From an uncultured Ruminococcus sp. (GTDB taxonomy: Bacteria; Bacillota; Clostridia; Oscillospirales; Acutalibacteraceae): a DNA stretch of 64,000 nucleotides. Location of the stretch: NCBI GenBank assembly GCA_902767845.1, contig CACXIV010000001.1, positions 62,001 through 126,000 on the forward strand, given 5' to 3'. The position numbers and the translations under genes were made by a program. The notes beneath the pieces were generated by a model that saw only the letters and a list, made by a program, of their open reading frames with translations, was not told the DNA's origin and made no database searches. Positions 36,275 to 46,076 of this stretch are shown piece by piece. Every line of letters begins with the position of its first letter. The stretch's first letter is position 1.

Positions 36275-38221
36275 ATGAAAAGAAAATTTTGGACGCTGGC
36301 ACCGTGGTTCCTGATCTTCGCGGTCGCCATGTTCACGATGGCGTTTATAACGCTTCGATACAACGAAACGCTCTGTTATATCGAGCTTCTCGCGGCTACG
36401 GTGGCGACGATAATCACACTTGCGTTTTCCATTTGGTTCCGCAGGTATATCAGAGCCATGGTGAAAAGCACGGCGAACCGCATAAGCGGCTTCAACGCCG
36501 ATTTTCTTGACAAGTACAAATATCCCGTTGTAGTCGTTGGCTCGGAGGGCGATATTTTCTGGTGCAACGCGAGGTTCAGAAAGATCCTCGGCAGCCGCAG
36601 CCCCGAGGGCGACAGCATTAACGCCTACCTCGGCGGCAAAAATGTCTTTGATATCGCCGATTCCGAGGGCGTTGACGTTGCCATTGACGGCAGGGAATTT
36701 ACCGTATACGCGCTTTGGGCAGGCGAGGGTGTTATCTGCCACTTTATAGAGAACACCTACTACAAGTCTATGCTGCGCGAGTATCATTCCTCGCTGCCGT
36801 GCGTGGCTCTCATCACCTTTGACAATGCCGACGACTTTATCACAAGCTCCGAGGAGTATTATTCCACCGTTGCTATCTCGGTCGAGGCGAACCTGCAAAG
36901 ATGGTCGAACGACTACAACGCCATGTACAAAAAGATCAGCAACAACCGATATATGATAATTTTCCGCGACGCCGATATCGACAAGATGATCTCCCAGCGT
37001 TTCCCGATTTTGAAGGATATCCGCTCTATCGGAACGGCGCGCCATATCGCGACTATCTCCGTCGGACTCGCGCGCGGCTGCAAGACCGTCCGCGAAAGCG
37101 AGCTCGCGGCGCGCAAGGCGCTCGAAATGTCGCTCGGCAGAGGCGGAGATCAGGTAGCAATAATCAAAGACGGCGCGTATGAGTTCTTCGGAGGTACCGC
37201 CGCGGCTACCGAAAAGGTCAGCAAGGTGCGCATGAGAGTTATCGCCAACGCTATCAGCCGAGCTGTTGCGGACTCCGACAAGGTTTACATAATGGGACAC
37301 CGCTTTTCCGATCTCGACTGTATCGGCGCGGCGGTAGGCATGCAGTGCGTAATGGAAAAGAGCTTAAAAAAATACTGCAAGGTCGTAGTCAACGAGGAGA
37401 CCTCGATGGCAAAACAGCTTATCGACTACACCAGAGAAAAGCTCGACGGCGAAATATTTGTAACTCCCTCCGACGCTTTAAGGGGAGCTACCGCCAAGAC
37501 CCTGCTGATAATCGTAGATACGCATATCGAATCCTCGCTCGAGAGCAGCGAGCTTTACTCAAAGTGCAAAAGGATAGTCGTTATCGACCATCACCGCAAG
37601 GCTGTTGATTATATCGGTAACGCTCTCGTGTTCTGTCACGAGCCGTCGGCTTCCTCCGCGAGCGAAATGTGCTGCGAGATCATCAGCTACCTCGACGATC
37701 AGCCGCTCGGCTATATCCAGGCTGACGCGCTTCTTTCGGGAATCATGCTCGATACAAAGAACTTTGTGCTCAAAACGGGCGTGCGCACCTTTGAGGCGGC
37801 GGCTTATTTGAGGCGCAAGGGCGCCAATACCCTCACCGTAAAGGAGATGTTCTCGGGCAGCATCGACACCTACCGCGAAAAGGTAGATATCGTTGTTCGC
37901 AGCGAGGTTTACAGGGGCTGCGCTATCTCGAGCTCCGACAAGCTCACAGACGACATAAGGCTCGCCGCGGCTCAGGCGGCGGACGAAATGCTGACCCTGC
38001 AGGGTATCGTCGCGTCGTTTGTTATCTTCGGCGACAGCAAAAAGCTCAATATTTCCGCGCGCAGCTACGGACGCCTCAACGTCCAGCTCATAATGGAAAA
38101 GCTCGGCGGAGGAGGTCATCAGACAATGGCTGCCACCCAGCTTTACGACACCCCTGTCGAAGCCGCCTATGAAAAGCTAAAGCTCGCGATAGACGACGTA
38201 TTGGATTATAACGAGGAATAG
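36275..38221 (+). CDS. gdpP: Cyclic-di-AMP phosphodiesterase GdpP
   Basis: GdpP hydrolyses c-di-AMP and so controls potassium and cell-wall homeostasis. The 648 residues have two membrane helices (about 8-55), a PAS-like domain (about 80-160) and a degenerate GGDEF domain (about 175-300). The DHH domain begins at about 335, with GHRFSDLDCIGAA and VIDHHRK, and the DHHA1 domain has GGGGHQTMAA at about 620. All expected metal-binding residues are visible. It is followed after 14 bases by rplI, then dnaC, the standard Firmicutes order. Confidence 0.95.
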   Translation: MKRKFWTLAPWFLIFAVAMFTMAFITLRYNETLCYIELLAATVATIITLAFSIWFRRYIRAMVKSTANRISGFNADFLDKYKYPVVVVGSEGDIFWCNARFRKILGSRSPEGDSINAYLGGKNVFDIADSEGVDVAIDGREFTVYALWAGEGVICHFIENTYYKSMLREYHSSLPCVALITFDNADDFITSSEEYYSTVAISVEANLQRWSNDYNAMYKKISNNRYMIIFRDADIDKMISQRFPILKDIRSIGTARHIATISVGLARGCKTVRESELAARKALEMSLGRGGDQVAIIKDGAYEFFGGTAAATEKVSKVRMRVIANAISRAVADSDKVYIMGHRFSDLDCIGAAVGMQCVMEKSLKKYCKVVVNEETSMAKQLIDYTREKLDGEIFVTPSDALRGATAKTLLIIVDTHIESSLESSELYSKCKRIVVIDHHRKAVDYIGNALVFCHEPSASSASEMCCEIISYLDDQPLGYIQADALLSGIMLDTKNFVLKTGVRTFEAAAYLRRKGANTLTVKEMFSGSIDTYREKVDIVVRSEVYRGCAISSSDKLTDDIRLAAAQAADEMLTLQGIVASFVIFGDSKKLNISARSYGRLNVQLIMEKLGGGGHQTMAATQLYDTPVEAAYEKLKLAIDDVLDYNEE

Positions 38222-38235
38222 AAAGGACAAGTATT

Positions 38236-38682
38236 ATGAAGGTAATTTTATTACAGGACGTAAAATCGCTCGGTAAAAAGGGAGAGCTCGTAGAGGTCTC
38301 CGAGGGTTACGGAAGGAACTTTCTGCTTCCGCGCAACGTCGCCAAGGAGGCGAACGCTCAGGCGATGAACGAGTACAAGAACGCCGAAAACTCAAAGCAG
38401 TATAAGATAGAGACCGCCAAGGCTCAGGCTGAGTCATACAAAAAATTGCTTGAGGGCAAGACCTTCAAGATGACCGCAAAGGCCGGCAAGGGCGGCAAGC
38501 TCTTCGGCAGCATCACCGCGAAGCAGGTAGCCGAGGAGATCAAAAAGCAGTACAGCATCTCCGTAGACAAGCGCAAGGTGGTTTTGGAGCGCGACATCAA
38601 GGAGTTCGGCACATACAAGGCGGAGGTCAAGCTCTACACGGGCATCTCCGCGAATATCGACATTACGGTCAGCGAGTCATAA
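38236..38682 (+). CDS. rplI: Ribosomal protein bL9
   Basis: bL9 binds 23S rRNA at the base of the L1 stalk. The 148 residues begin MKVILLQDVKSLGKKGE, the family standard, and the N-terminal RNA-binding domain includes VSEGYGRNFLLPRNVA. A long helix joins it to a C-terminal domain with GGKLFGSITAKQVAE. It lies between gdpP and dnaC, with short gaps on each side, so cotranscription is likely. Confidence 0.97.
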   Translation: MKVILLQDVKSLGKKGELVEVSEGYGRNFLLPRNVAKEANAQAMNEYKNAENSKQYKIETAKAQAESYKKLLEGKTFKMTAKAGKGGKLFGSITAKQVAEEIKKQYSISVDKRKVVLERDIKEFGTYKAEVKLYTGISANIDITVSES

Positions 38683-38697
38683 ATCAGGGAAAACAAA

Positions 38698-40071
38698 ATG
38701 GCTAATACTGAATACACAAGCGAGTTCACTACTCTGCCGTACAGCGCCGAGGCTGAACAGGCTGTTCTGGGAGCTATTATCCTCGACAGCAGCGTTTTCG
38801 ACAAGGTGCTCGATCACGTGACGTCGCCCGATTTCTTCTATATCGGACTGCACAAGCAGATCTTCGCTCAGATGCAGGACATGATGAACTTCGGCACGTC
38901 CATCGACGTAGTGACCCTGCTTGACAGACTGAAAAAAAGCGGCGCGTTCGACGAGGCGAACGGCAAGACATATATCATGGATCTGGCGGAAAACTGTCCG
39001 TCGATCTCCAACGCCGAGGAATACGCCAAAATAATCAAAGAAAAATATCAGCTCAGGCAGCTCATCACCGCCTCGCGAAAGACTATCGACGAGGCCACCG
39101 AGGGCGAGGGAGAGACCTCTCTGCTGCTCGATTCCGCGGAGCAAAGACTGTTTGACATCCGCACCGACAGCAGCAAAACAGGTCTTGAAAAAATTGATTC
39201 CGTGCTTTTTCAGACCTTCGCAAGGCTCGATTCGCTCAACCGCGAGGCTGACGATTCGCTGCGCCCCGTACCCACGGGGATAGAGGATCTCGACAGGATG
39301 ATAACCGGACTCAACCGCTCCGACCTTATTATTCTCGCGGCGCGTCCCGGTATGGGCAAAACGAGCTTCGCGCTCAATATCGCGCGCAACGTAGCCTGTC
39401 AGTCAAAAAAGACGGTTGCCTTTTTCTCGCTCGAAATGCCCAAGGAGCAGCTCGCGAGCCGCCTGCTCTCCTCCGAGGCACGGGTCGGCGGAACAAAGCT
39501 GCGCACCGGCAAGCTCAACGACGAGGACTGGAGCCGCCTGATCCCGGCGAGCGACGTGCTCAGGGAGGCACCGCTGTACCTCGACGATTCGTCGACGATC
39601 ACGATCACCGAGATGAAGTCGAGGCTGCGCAGACTTAAAAGCATCGACCTTGTCGTAATCGACTATTTGCAGCTTATGGCGAGCGGCAGGAGGATCGACA
39701 ACAGAGTTCAGGAGATCTCCGCCATCACCAGAAACCTAAAGATAATGGCAAAGGAGCTGAACGTTCCGATCATCACGCTGTCGCAGCTTTCGCGTGCTTC
39801 CGAGCAGCGCACGGGCGACCACCGTCCGCAGCTTTCCGACCTTCGTGATTCCGGTTCGATCGAGCAGGACGCAGATATCGTGCTTTTCCTCTACCGCGAG
39901 GGCTACTACGACAAGGCGGACGGCGATAACGCAGCTCCCACTGCCGATATGAACGCGGGCGAGTGCATCGTAGCAAAGAACCGCCACGGCGAGACGAACA
40001 CCGTCAAGCTCCACTGGCAGGGCGAGTTCATGCGCTTTACGGGCACCGACAACCGCCACCGTGAGCCGTAA
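38698..40071 (+). CDS. dnaB: Replicative DNA helicase (DnaB type, called DnaC in Bacillus)
   Basis: This is the hexameric fork helicase. The 457 residues have an N-terminal helical domain with LPYSAEAEQAVLGAI at residues 13-27. The RecA-like ATPase has Walker A ARPGMGKTS at about 218, Walker B LVVIDYLQLM at about 318 and the arginine-finger region LSDLRDSGSIEQDAD at about 377. It follows rplI by 15 bases. It overlaps tilS by eleven bases at its 3' end. Confidence 0.96.
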   Translation: MANTEYTSEFTTLPYSAEAEQAVLGAIILDSSVFDKVLDHVTSPDFFYIGLHKQIFAQMQDMMNFGTSIDVVTLLDRLKKSGAFDEANGKTYIMDLAENCPSISNAEEYAKIIKEKYQLRQLITASRKTIDEATEGEGETSLLLDSAEQRLFDIRTDSSKTGLEKIDSVLFQTFARLDSLNREADDSLRPVPTGIEDLDRMITGLNRSDLIILAARPGMGKTSFALNIARNVACQSKKTVAFFSLEMPKEQLASRLLSSEARVGGTKLRTGKLNDEDWSRLIPASDVLREAPLYLDDSSTITITEMKSRLRRLKSIDLVVIDYLQLMASGRRIDNRVQEISAITRNLKIMAKELNVPIITLSQLSRASEQRTGDHRPQLSDLRDSGSIEQDADIVLFLYREGYYDKADGDNAAPTADMNAGECIVAKNRHGETNTVKLHWQGEFMRFTGTDNRHREP

Positions 40072-41353
40072 TGATATCGCCGAAGCGGTGCTTGTTTCCG
40101 CTGTATCGGCGATCGAAAAATACGGCCTTATCTCCGACGGCGACAATATCATCGTAGCGCTGTCGGGAGGAGCGGATTCTGTAACGCTCCTAAATATTCT
40201 TTATTCCTTAAAAGAAAAATATAACATCACGCTTTACGCCGCTCATCTCAACCACGGCATCCGCGGCGCTGAAGCCGATAATGATGAAAAATTCTGTAAA
40301 ATTCTGTGTGAGAATTATAATATCAAACTTTTTGTAAAGCATATTGATGTCCCCAAGCTCTGCGCCGAACAAAAGCTCAGCGAGGAGCTTTGCGGAAGGA
40401 ACGAGCGCTATCGCTTTTTTGAGGAAATATCCTCTCCGCTCGGCGCCAAGATTGCCACGGCACACACCGCGACCGACAACGCCGAGACCCTGCTGTTCAA
40501 CCTTGTAAGAGGCAGCTCCGTACGCGGCGCGTCGGCGATCCCGCCGGTGAGGGGGAACATCATCAGGCCGCTGATCGAGCTGACGCGCGACGATATCGAG
40601 TCGTATTGCTCGGAAAAATCGCTCGCGTATGTCACCGACAGCACCAACTTATCCGATCGTTACACGCGCAACAAGCTGCGCCATTCCGCGATCCCTGTGC
40701 TAAAGGAGCTCAATCCCAGGGCGGAGAGCGCTATGCTCGCGTTTTCGCGCGACGCCGCTGAGGTGGATTCGTTTTTGGAGCGCTGCGCGCTGGATCGACT
40801 TGAGCTCGCAAAAGAAAAATACGGCTATAACGCCGACATACTTCTGAACAGCGATCCCGCCGTGCTAAAGGCTTCCGTCGCGAAGCTTTGCAGAGATAAC
40901 GACGCCGGCGCCGAGAGGCGTCATATCGACCTCATTATCTCGATCCTGAAATACGGCGGCGCGGTAGAACTGAAAAACGGAAGAAAGGCGGTCTGCACTC
41001 AAAACATTTTTAGGATAACCGCCGAAAAAACAGAAAATACGCGATTTTCCCTTACCTTTGACAAAAGCATGAGCTTTGATTACCTCGGGAAAACTGTCAG
41101 CGCTTCAATGGATTTTTCTCTGTCGGAGCCTGACCGTCCTGTGTTTAGGACGCGTGAAAGCGGAGACCGCTTCACGTTTGCCGACCGTGAGGTGACAAAG
41201 CCGCTTCGCAAGGCGCTGAACGAGCGCAAAATACCCTCAGAGCTGCGCGACAGCCTGCTGGTGCTTTGCAAAGGCTCAACAGTGCTCTGGTGCGAGGGCT
41301 TGGGAGTTTCAAAGCAGGGAAGAGAGCTTGATATAAAAATTATTATTCGATAA
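40061..41353 (+). CDS. tilS: tRNA(Ile)-lysidine synthase TilS
   Basis: TilS converts cytidine 34 of tRNA-Ile2 to lysidine so that it reads AUA. The N-terminal N-type ATP pyrophosphatase has the PP-loop ALSGGADS at about residue 34. HLNHGIRG at about 63 and the TRNKLRH stretch at about 204 are further TilS signatures. A C-terminal substrate-binding domain is present (430 residues). The start is GTG 40061, overlapping dnaC by eleven bases, with no clear Shine-Dalgarno site; translational coupling is likely. hpt and ftsH follow in the standard Firmicutes order. Confidence 0.94.
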   Translation: MSRNDIAEAVLVSAVSAIEKYGLISDGDNIIVALSGGADSVTLLNILYSLKEKYNITLYAAHLNHGIRGAEADNDEKFCKILCENYNIKLFVKHIDVPKLCAEQKLSEELCGRNERYRFFEEISSPLGAKIATAHTATDNAETLLFNLVRGSSVRGASAIPPVRGNIIRPLIELTRDDIESYCSEKSLAYVTDSTNLSDRYTRNKLRHSAIPVLKELNPRAESAMLAFSRDAAEVDSFLERCALDRLELAKEKYGYNADILLNSDPAVLKASVAKLCRDNDAGAERRHIDLIISILKYGGAVELKNGRKAVCTQNIFRITAEKTENTRFSLTFDKSMSFDYLGKTVSASMDFSLSEPDRPVFRTRESGDRFTFADREVTKPLRKALNERKIPSELRDSLLVLCKGSTVLWCEGLGVSKQGRELDIKIIIR

Positions 41354-41384
41354 AAGAAATATACATTCAAAAAGGAGCTTAGTT

Positions 41385-41921
41385 ATGCATAAGGACATAG
41401 AATCCGTACTCGTTTCCGAGAAGCAACTTGAAAAAATCGTGAACACGCTTGCAAAACAAATCGAAAAAGATTATAATGACAAGGAGTTTATGATGATCGG
41501 CCTCTTAAAGGGCAGCGTGGCGTTTATGGCAGATTTGATGAAGAAGATCCGCCTTGATTTTTCGATCGACTTCATGGTTGCCTCAAGCTACGGCAGCGGA
41601 ACCGAGAGCTCGGGAAAGATAAAGATCATCAGCGACGTCACCATCCCCGTTAAGGACATGGATATCCTTATTGTCGAGGACATCGTCGACTCGGGCAACA
41701 CGCTCAATTTTATCTGCAACTATCTCGTAACAAAGGGAGCCAAGAGCGTTCGCGTGGCGACCCTTTGCGACAAGCCCGCGCGCAGAAAGGTGCCTTTCAC
41801 GCCCGACTATATCGGAACCGAGATCCCCGACGAGTTTATCGTCGGCTACGGACTTGACTATGACGAAAAGTACAGAAATCTCCCGTACATAGGCGTTCTA
41901 AAGCGTTCGGTATACGAGTAA
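41385..41921 (+). CDS. hpt: Hypoxanthine phosphoribosyltransferase
   Basis: This purine salvage enzyme makes IMP and GMP from hypoxanthine or guanine and PRPP. The 178 residues include the PRPP-binding motif ILIVEDIVDSGNTL at about 98-111 and the flexible-loop residues SSYGSGTES at about 67. The opening fits bacterial Hpt. AAGGAG precedes ATG 41385. It sits between tilS and ftsH, the standard Firmicutes order. Confidence 0.96.
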   Translation: MHKDIESVLVSEKQLEKIVNTLAKQIEKDYNDKEFMMIGLLKGSVAFMADLMKKIRLDFSIDFMVASSYGSGTESSGKIKIISDVTIPVKDMDILIVEDIVDSGNTLNFICNYLVTKGAKSVRVATLCDKPARRKVPFTPDYIGTEIPDEFIVGYGLDYDEKYRNLPYIGVLKRSVYE

Positions 41922-41954
41922 TCAACGCACATCAGTCGTAAGGAGTGATATAAT

Positions 41955-43994
41955 TTGGATAATAAAAGAAGAGGACCGAGTCTGCTTCTGTATCTGGCTA
42001 TTCCGATAATCCTCATTATCATAGCCGCGATATTCCTCAGCACAAGGCAGAGCGACTCGCCCAAGACCTCGCAGCTCGTCCAGTATTTTGTAGATCACAA
42101 GGTAGAGAGCTACACCATAAACTACGGTTCGGGCGCGATAGAGCTGACACTCAAAAAGGGAGAGCAGCCCTATCCCAAAAACGAGGATACGACCGCGCCG
42201 TCAGGCAGCGATAACCCCATAAACCAGGCCGTTATGCCTTCATCATCCGTCAGCTCCGATCAGCAGGCGGTGGTCAAGGGACAGCTTGCCGATATCCAGA
42301 GGTTTTTGGACGACATAGAGCCGTATCAAAAGACGGACGGCAAGACCATTCCGTACAACCTGATAAGGGCGAACGACAACTCGTTTTTGCTTGAGATCAT
42401 ACCGACCGTGATCATGGTCGTGATCTTTATCGGCGCGTGGATCTTCATCATGAAGAAGATGGGCGGCGGCGGAATCGGCAAGGAGATGAGCTTCGGCAAG
42501 GCCAAGATCAAAAACTCTAACGACGACAAGCGCAAGACCACCTTTGACGACGTCGCCGGAGCCGACGAGGAAAAGGAAGAGCTTGCCGAGGTAGTGGAGT
42601 TTCTTAAGTCACCCGATAAGTTCAACAAGCTCGGCGCGCGCATACCCAAGGGCGTGCTGCTTGTGGGACCTCCCGGAACCGGTAAGACCCTTCTCGCGAG
42701 AGCTGTAGCAGGAGAGGCAGGAGTGCCGTTCTTCTCGATCTCTGGCTCCGATTTTGTAGAGATGTTTGTCGGCGTCGGTGCGTCGCGAGTTCGCGACCTG
42801 TTCGACCAGGCAAAGAAAAACTCGCCGTGCATAATCTTTATTGATGAGATCGACGCCGTAGGCCGCCAGAGAGGCGCCGGACTCGGCGGCGGCAACGACG
42901 AGCGAGAGCAGACGCTTAACCAGCTTCTCGTTGAGATGGACGGCTTCGGCGTAAACGAGGGAGTTATCCTCATCGCCGCCACAAACCGTCCGGACGTTCT
43001 CGACCCGGCGCTGCTCCGTCCCGGAAGATTCGACCGTCAGGTAGTCGTAAGCTATCCCGACGTAAACGGACGCGAGGCTATCCTTAAGGTGCACGCTCGC
43101 ACCAAGCCGCTCGCTCCCGACGTAAAGCTTAAAACAATCGCCAAGACGACCGCGGGCTTTACGGGCGCCGATCTTGAAAACCTGCTCAACGAGGCGGCTC
43201 TGCTCGCCGCGAGAGCGGATAAAAAAGCGATCACCATGAAGGAGATCGAGGAGGCTACCATCAAGGTGGTAGTCGGCGCCGAAAAGAAGTCAAAGGTAAT
43301 GAGCGATAAGGAGAAGAAGCTCACCGCCTATCACGAGGCAGGTCACGCGATCCTCTTCGACGTTCTCGAAACTCAGGATCCCGTTCACGAAATATCCATC
43401 ATTCCGCGCGGAATGGCTGGCGGTTACACAATGCCGCTGCCGACCGAGGATAAATCCTACAACTCGCGCAACGAAATGATCGAGGATATCGTGGTATCGC
43501 TCGGCGGACGCGTCGCCGAGGCGCTTATCCTTGACGATATTTCAACCGGCGCTTCAAACGATATCGAAAAGGCGACAAAGACCGCGCGTGCCATGGTAAC
43601 CAAGTACGGCATGACCAAGGAGCTCGGCTGCGTGAATTACGGCAGCGAGAGCGGAAGCGTGTTCTTAGGCAGGGATTACGGCAGGACTCAGGATTATTCC
43701 GAGGCTACCGCCGCCAAGATTGACGAGCTTGTGCTCAAGATAGTTAACGAGGCGTACGCCACTGCCGAAAAGCTCCTCAGCGAGAATATTGACAAGCTGC
43801 ACGAGATCGCCGCTTATCTCATAAAGCATGAGAAGATGAACAGCACCGACTTTGAGGCTGTTATGAACGGCACGTATGTTGAGCCGGCGGAAGAACCGGA
43901 CGACGATGACGAGCCCGAAGCAGAAGTATCGGAGACATACACAGCTCCCGAAACATCCTTTGAGGACTTTGTTGATAATTCTACAGAAGAATAA
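41955..43994 (+). CDS. ftsH: ATP-dependent zinc metalloprotease FtsH
   Basis: FtsH degrades membrane and short-lived cytoplasmic proteins. The 679 residues have a first membrane helix at about 11-29 and a second at about 150-170, with the extracytoplasmic part between them. Walker A GPPGTGKT is at about 237, Walker [12 protein letters not shown] at about 293, and the zinc site HEAGH at about 460. The acidic tail (about 640-679) is variable. The start is TTG 41955, with AAGGAGTGAT just upstream. A strong terminator follows at 44002-44028. Confidence 0.96.
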   Translation: MDNKRRGPSLLLYLAIPIILIIIAAIFLSTRQSDSPKTSQLVQYFVDHKVESYTINYGSGAIELTLKKGEQPYPKNEDTTAPSGSDNPINQAVMPSSSVSSDQQAVVKGQLADIQRFLDDIEPYQKTDGKTIPYNLIRANDNSFLLEIIPTVIMVVIFIGAWIFIMKKMGGGGIGKEMSFGKAKIKNSNDDKRKTTFDDVAGADEEKEELAEVVEFLKSPDKFNKLGARIPKGVLLVGPPGTGKTLLARAVAGEAGVPFFSISGSDFVEMFVGVGASRVRDLFDQAKKNSPCIIFIDEIDAVGRQRGAGLGGGNDEREQTLNQLLVEMDGFGVNEGVILIAATNRPDVLDPALLRPGRFDRQVVVSYPDVNGREAILKVHARTKPLAPDVKLKTIAKTTAGFTGADLENLLNEAALLAARADKKAITMKEIEEATIKVVVGAEKKSKVMSDKEKKLTAYHEAGHAILFDVLETQDPVHEISIIPRGMAGGYTMPLPTEDKSYNSRNEMIEDIVVSLGGRVAEALILDDISTGASNDIEKATKTARAMVTKYGMTKELGCVNYGSESGSVFLGRDYGRTQDYSEATAAKIDELVLKIVNEAYATAEKLLSENIDKLHEIAAYLIKHEKMNSTDFEAVMNGTYVEPAEEPDDDDEPEAEVSETYTAPETSFEDFVDNSTEE

Positions 43995-44001
43995 TAAATT
44001 A

Positions 44002-44033
44002 AGCCGCTGACAAAAAATGTCAGCGGCTATTTT
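44002..44033. terminator. Terminator after ftsH
   Basis: A perfect 11-bp stem AGCCGCTGACA/TGTCAGCGGCT (44002-44012 and 44018-44028) with an AAAAA loop precedes ATTTTAA. It faces the convergent small gene ending at 44055 and may serve both strands. Confidence 0.85.
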
Positions 44034-44054
44034 AATGGCGCGATATTTTATTTT

Positions 44055-44189
44055 TTACCAATCATCGTCGTCGTCAAAGGCAGAGCCGAAATGTGACGAA
44101 CCCCAATCATCATCGTCGTCATCCCATGAGGAAATACAATGCAGTTCGCCGGTGTCCAAATCAAGAGCGTTTCCGCCCATTTCGATCAT
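44055..44189 (-). CDS. 44-residue Asp/Trp-rich mini-protein
   Basis: This small frame on the minus strand encodes 44 residues. It has a first part MIEMGGNALDLDTGELHCIS, then two acidic blocks, a run of six Asp closed by Trp and a run of five Asp closed by Trp, separated by GSSHFGSAF. Its start ATG at 44189 is preceded by GAAGGA with a six-base spacer, a strong ribosome site. The frame stays open upstream to 44306, but that part overlaps the GGGtGRT gene end and its terminator, so I reject it. No known family is recognised. The acidic blocks could bind metal or a basic partner. It lies just downstream of the GGGtGRT gene's terminator. Confidence 0.5.
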   Translation of the reverse strand: MIEMGGNALDLDTGELHCISSWDDDDDDWGSSHFGSAFDDDDDW

Positions 44190-44220
44190 TTGATGTCCTT
44201 CGGAGTCTATTATGCCGAAC

Positions 44221-44252
44221 AAAAAGCCGCCAACCATGCGGTCAGCGGCTTT
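44221..44252 (-). terminator. Terminator after the GGGtGRT gene
   Basis: Read on the minus strand, AAAGCCGC (44252-44245) pairs with GCGGCTTT (44230-44223), with wobble pairs extending inward, and is followed by TTTTT. It lies 17 bases beyond the stop codon of the gene. Confidence 0.82.
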
Positions 44253-44268
44253 ATAAAGCGAATAATAA

Positions 44269-45267
44269 TTATTTGAGGCTGTTCTGGATAGCAACAGCAA
44301 CCGCAACGGTAGCGCCTACCATCGGGTTGTTGCCCATTCCGAGGAAGCCCATCATCTCTACGTGAGCCGGTACGGAGGAAGAGCCTGCGAACTGAGCGTC
44401 GGAGTGCATTCTTCCCATTGTGTCCGTCATGCCGTAGGAAGCGGGACCTGCTGCCATGTTGTCGGGATGCAGAGTACGTCCTGTGCCGCCGCCCGAAGCA
44501 ACGGAGAAGTACTTTTTGCCCTGCTCGTTACACTCTTTCTTGTAAGTGCCGGCAACGGGATGCTGGAAGCGTGTCGGGTTGGTCGAGTTACCGGTAATGG
44601 AAACGTCAACGCCCTCCTTGTGCATGATGGCAACGCCCTCGCGAACGTCGTCAGCGCCGTAGCAGCGAACATTAGCGCGCTCGCCGTCGGAGTAGGGAGT
44701 CTCTTTAACGATAGTAAGCTCGCCTGTGAAGTAGTCAAACTTTGTCTGAACATAGGTGAAGCCGTTGATCCTTGAAATGATCTGAGCGGCGTCCTTTCCG
44801 AGACCGTTAAGAATAACTCTCAGGGGCTGCTCGCGAACCTTGTTAGCGTTGCGGACGATACCGATAGCGCCCTCAGCAGCAGCAAATGACTCGTGACCTG
44901 CCAGGAAAGCGAAGCACTTTGTATCGTTTGAAAGAAGCATAGCGGCAAGATTGCCGTGACCGAGACCGACCTTGCGGTTTTCGGCAACGGAGCCGTCGAT
45001 GCAAAAGCTCTGGAGGCCAATGCCGATGTATTTAGCGGCTTCCTCCGCGTTCTTAGCGCCTGCCTTAAGAGCGATAGCGGCGCCTACGCAGTATGCCCAG
45101 CATACGTTTTCAAAGCAGATAGGCTGGATTCCCTTAGCGATCTCGTAGGGATCGAAGCCCGCGTTTTTGCAGATCTCGCGGCTCTCCTCAACAGAGGCGA
45201 TACCGTACTGTGCCAAAACGCCGTTGATTTTCTCGATTCTTCTGTCGTAATTTTCAAATAAACTCAT
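44269..45267 (-). CDS. GGGtGRT family protein
   Basis: This 332-residue protein contains the family's defining segment SGGGTGRTLHPDNMAAG at about residue 264. It has a small set of conserved Cys (CFENVCWAYC at about 51-60, and QSFCIDGS). Members are found in anaerobes next to an Fe-S scaffold-like gene, and the function is unknown. The start is ATG 45267, with AAAGGAGGTG seven bases upstream; the in-frame ATG at 45276 overlaps that site. It lies 14 bases after the NifU-like gene, so the two are an operon. A terminator follows at 44221-44252. Confidence 0.9.
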   Translation of the reverse strand: MSLFENYDRRIEKINGVLAQYGIASVEESREICKNAGFDPYEIAKGIQPICFENVCWAYCVGAAIALKAGAKNAEEAAKYIGIGLQSFCIDGSVAENRKVGLGHGNLAAMLLSNDTKCFAFLAGHESFAAAEGAIGIVRNANKVREQPLRVILNGLGKDAAQIISRINGFTYVQTKFDYFTGELTIVKETPYSDGERANVRCYGADDVREGVAIMHKEGVDVSITGNSTNPTRFQHPVAGTYKKECNEQGKKYFSVASGGGTGRTLHPDNMAAGPASYGMTDTMGRMHSDAQFAGSSSVPAHVEMMGFLGMGNNPMVGATVAVAVAIQNSLK

Positions 45268-45281
45268 GCTGCACACCTCCT

Positions 45282-45974
45282 TTATTCGTGACGCGGGTCA
45301 ATGTACTTAGCCGCGTTGTCAAACTGACCGTAGTGGCCCTTAGCCTTCTCAAGAGCGTCGTTGGCGTCCATGCCGCCCTTGATGAAGTCCATCATTTTGC
45401 CGAGGCTGACAAACTCGTAGCCGATGATCTCATCGTCGCTGTTAAGCGCGATGCGTGTGCAGTAGCCCTCTGTCATCTCGAGGTAACGGGGACCCTTCTC
45501 CTTGGTGGCGAACATTGTGCCAACCTGTGAGCGCAGACCCTTGCCGAGATCCTCAAGCGAAGCGCCTACCAAGAGGCCGCCCTCAGAGAACGCGCTCTGT
45601 GTTCTGCCGTAAACGATCTGCAGGAAGAGCTCTCTCATAGCTGTGTTGATAGCGTCGCATACCAAGTCGGTATTGAGCGCCTCAAGAAGAGTCTTGCCGA
45701 TAAGGATCTCGCTCGCCATAGCGGCGGAGTGAGTCATACCCGAGCAGCCGATCGTCTCAACAAGAGCTTCCTCGATGATTCCGTTCTTTACGTTGAGCGT
45801 AAGCTTGCAGGCGCCCTGCTGAGGAGCGCACCAGCCGATACCGTGAGTAAAGCCCGAAATATCCTTGATTTCTTTTGCCTGGACCCATTGACCCTCTTCG
45901 GGGATGGGAGCGGGACCGTGATACGCGCCCTTAGCTACAGGACACATATTCGATACTTCTGCTGTGTAATACAT
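45282..45974 (-). CDS. NifU/IscU-like iron-sulfur cluster assembly scaffold protein
   Basis: This 230-residue protein has features of an IscU-like scaffold: CAPQQGAC at about 49-56, ETIGCSGMTHSAAM at about 73-86, LVCDAIN and EGYCTRI. It resembles the longer scaffold variant that accompanies GGGtGRT proteins rather than the classical 130-residue IscU. It may hold a transient Fe-S cluster. ATG 45974 is preferred over 45980 because AAGGAGGAA lies eight bases upstream. It is transcribed from a promoter at 46021-46049 with the GGGtGRT gene. Confidence 0.85.
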   Translation of the reverse strand: MYYTAEVSNMCPVAKGAYHGPAPIPEEGQWVQAKEIKDISGFTHGIGWCAPQQGACKLTLNVKNGIIEEALVETIGCSGMTHSAAMASEILIGKTLLEALNTDLVCDAINTAMRELFLQIVYGRTQSAFSEGGLLVGASLEDLGKGLRSQVGTMFATKEKGPRYLEMTEGYCTRIALNSDDEIIGYEFVSLGKMMDFIKGGMDANDALEKAKGHYGQFDNAAKYIDPRHE

Positions 45975-46020
45975 AAGCATTTCCTCCTTAAGATTTAATG
46001 TCGGTTATATACCTATATTA

Positions 46021-46049
46021 ATTATAGACAATTTGGAGTAATAAATCAA
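46021..46049 (-). promoter_or_regulatory. Sigma-A promoter of the scaffold/GGGtGRT operon
   Basis: On the minus strand, TTGATT (46049-46044) and TATAAT (46026-46021) are 17 bases apart. A leader of about 40 bases follows before the scaffold gene. Confidence 0.75.
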
Positions 46050-46076
46050 GTGGAAAATCGAATTATTCGTGCATTT

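Noticed and set aside
36182..37300. 372-residue minus-strand frame opposite gdpP
   Set aside because: gdpP has all its domains and motifs; the opposite frame has no domain or ribosome site.
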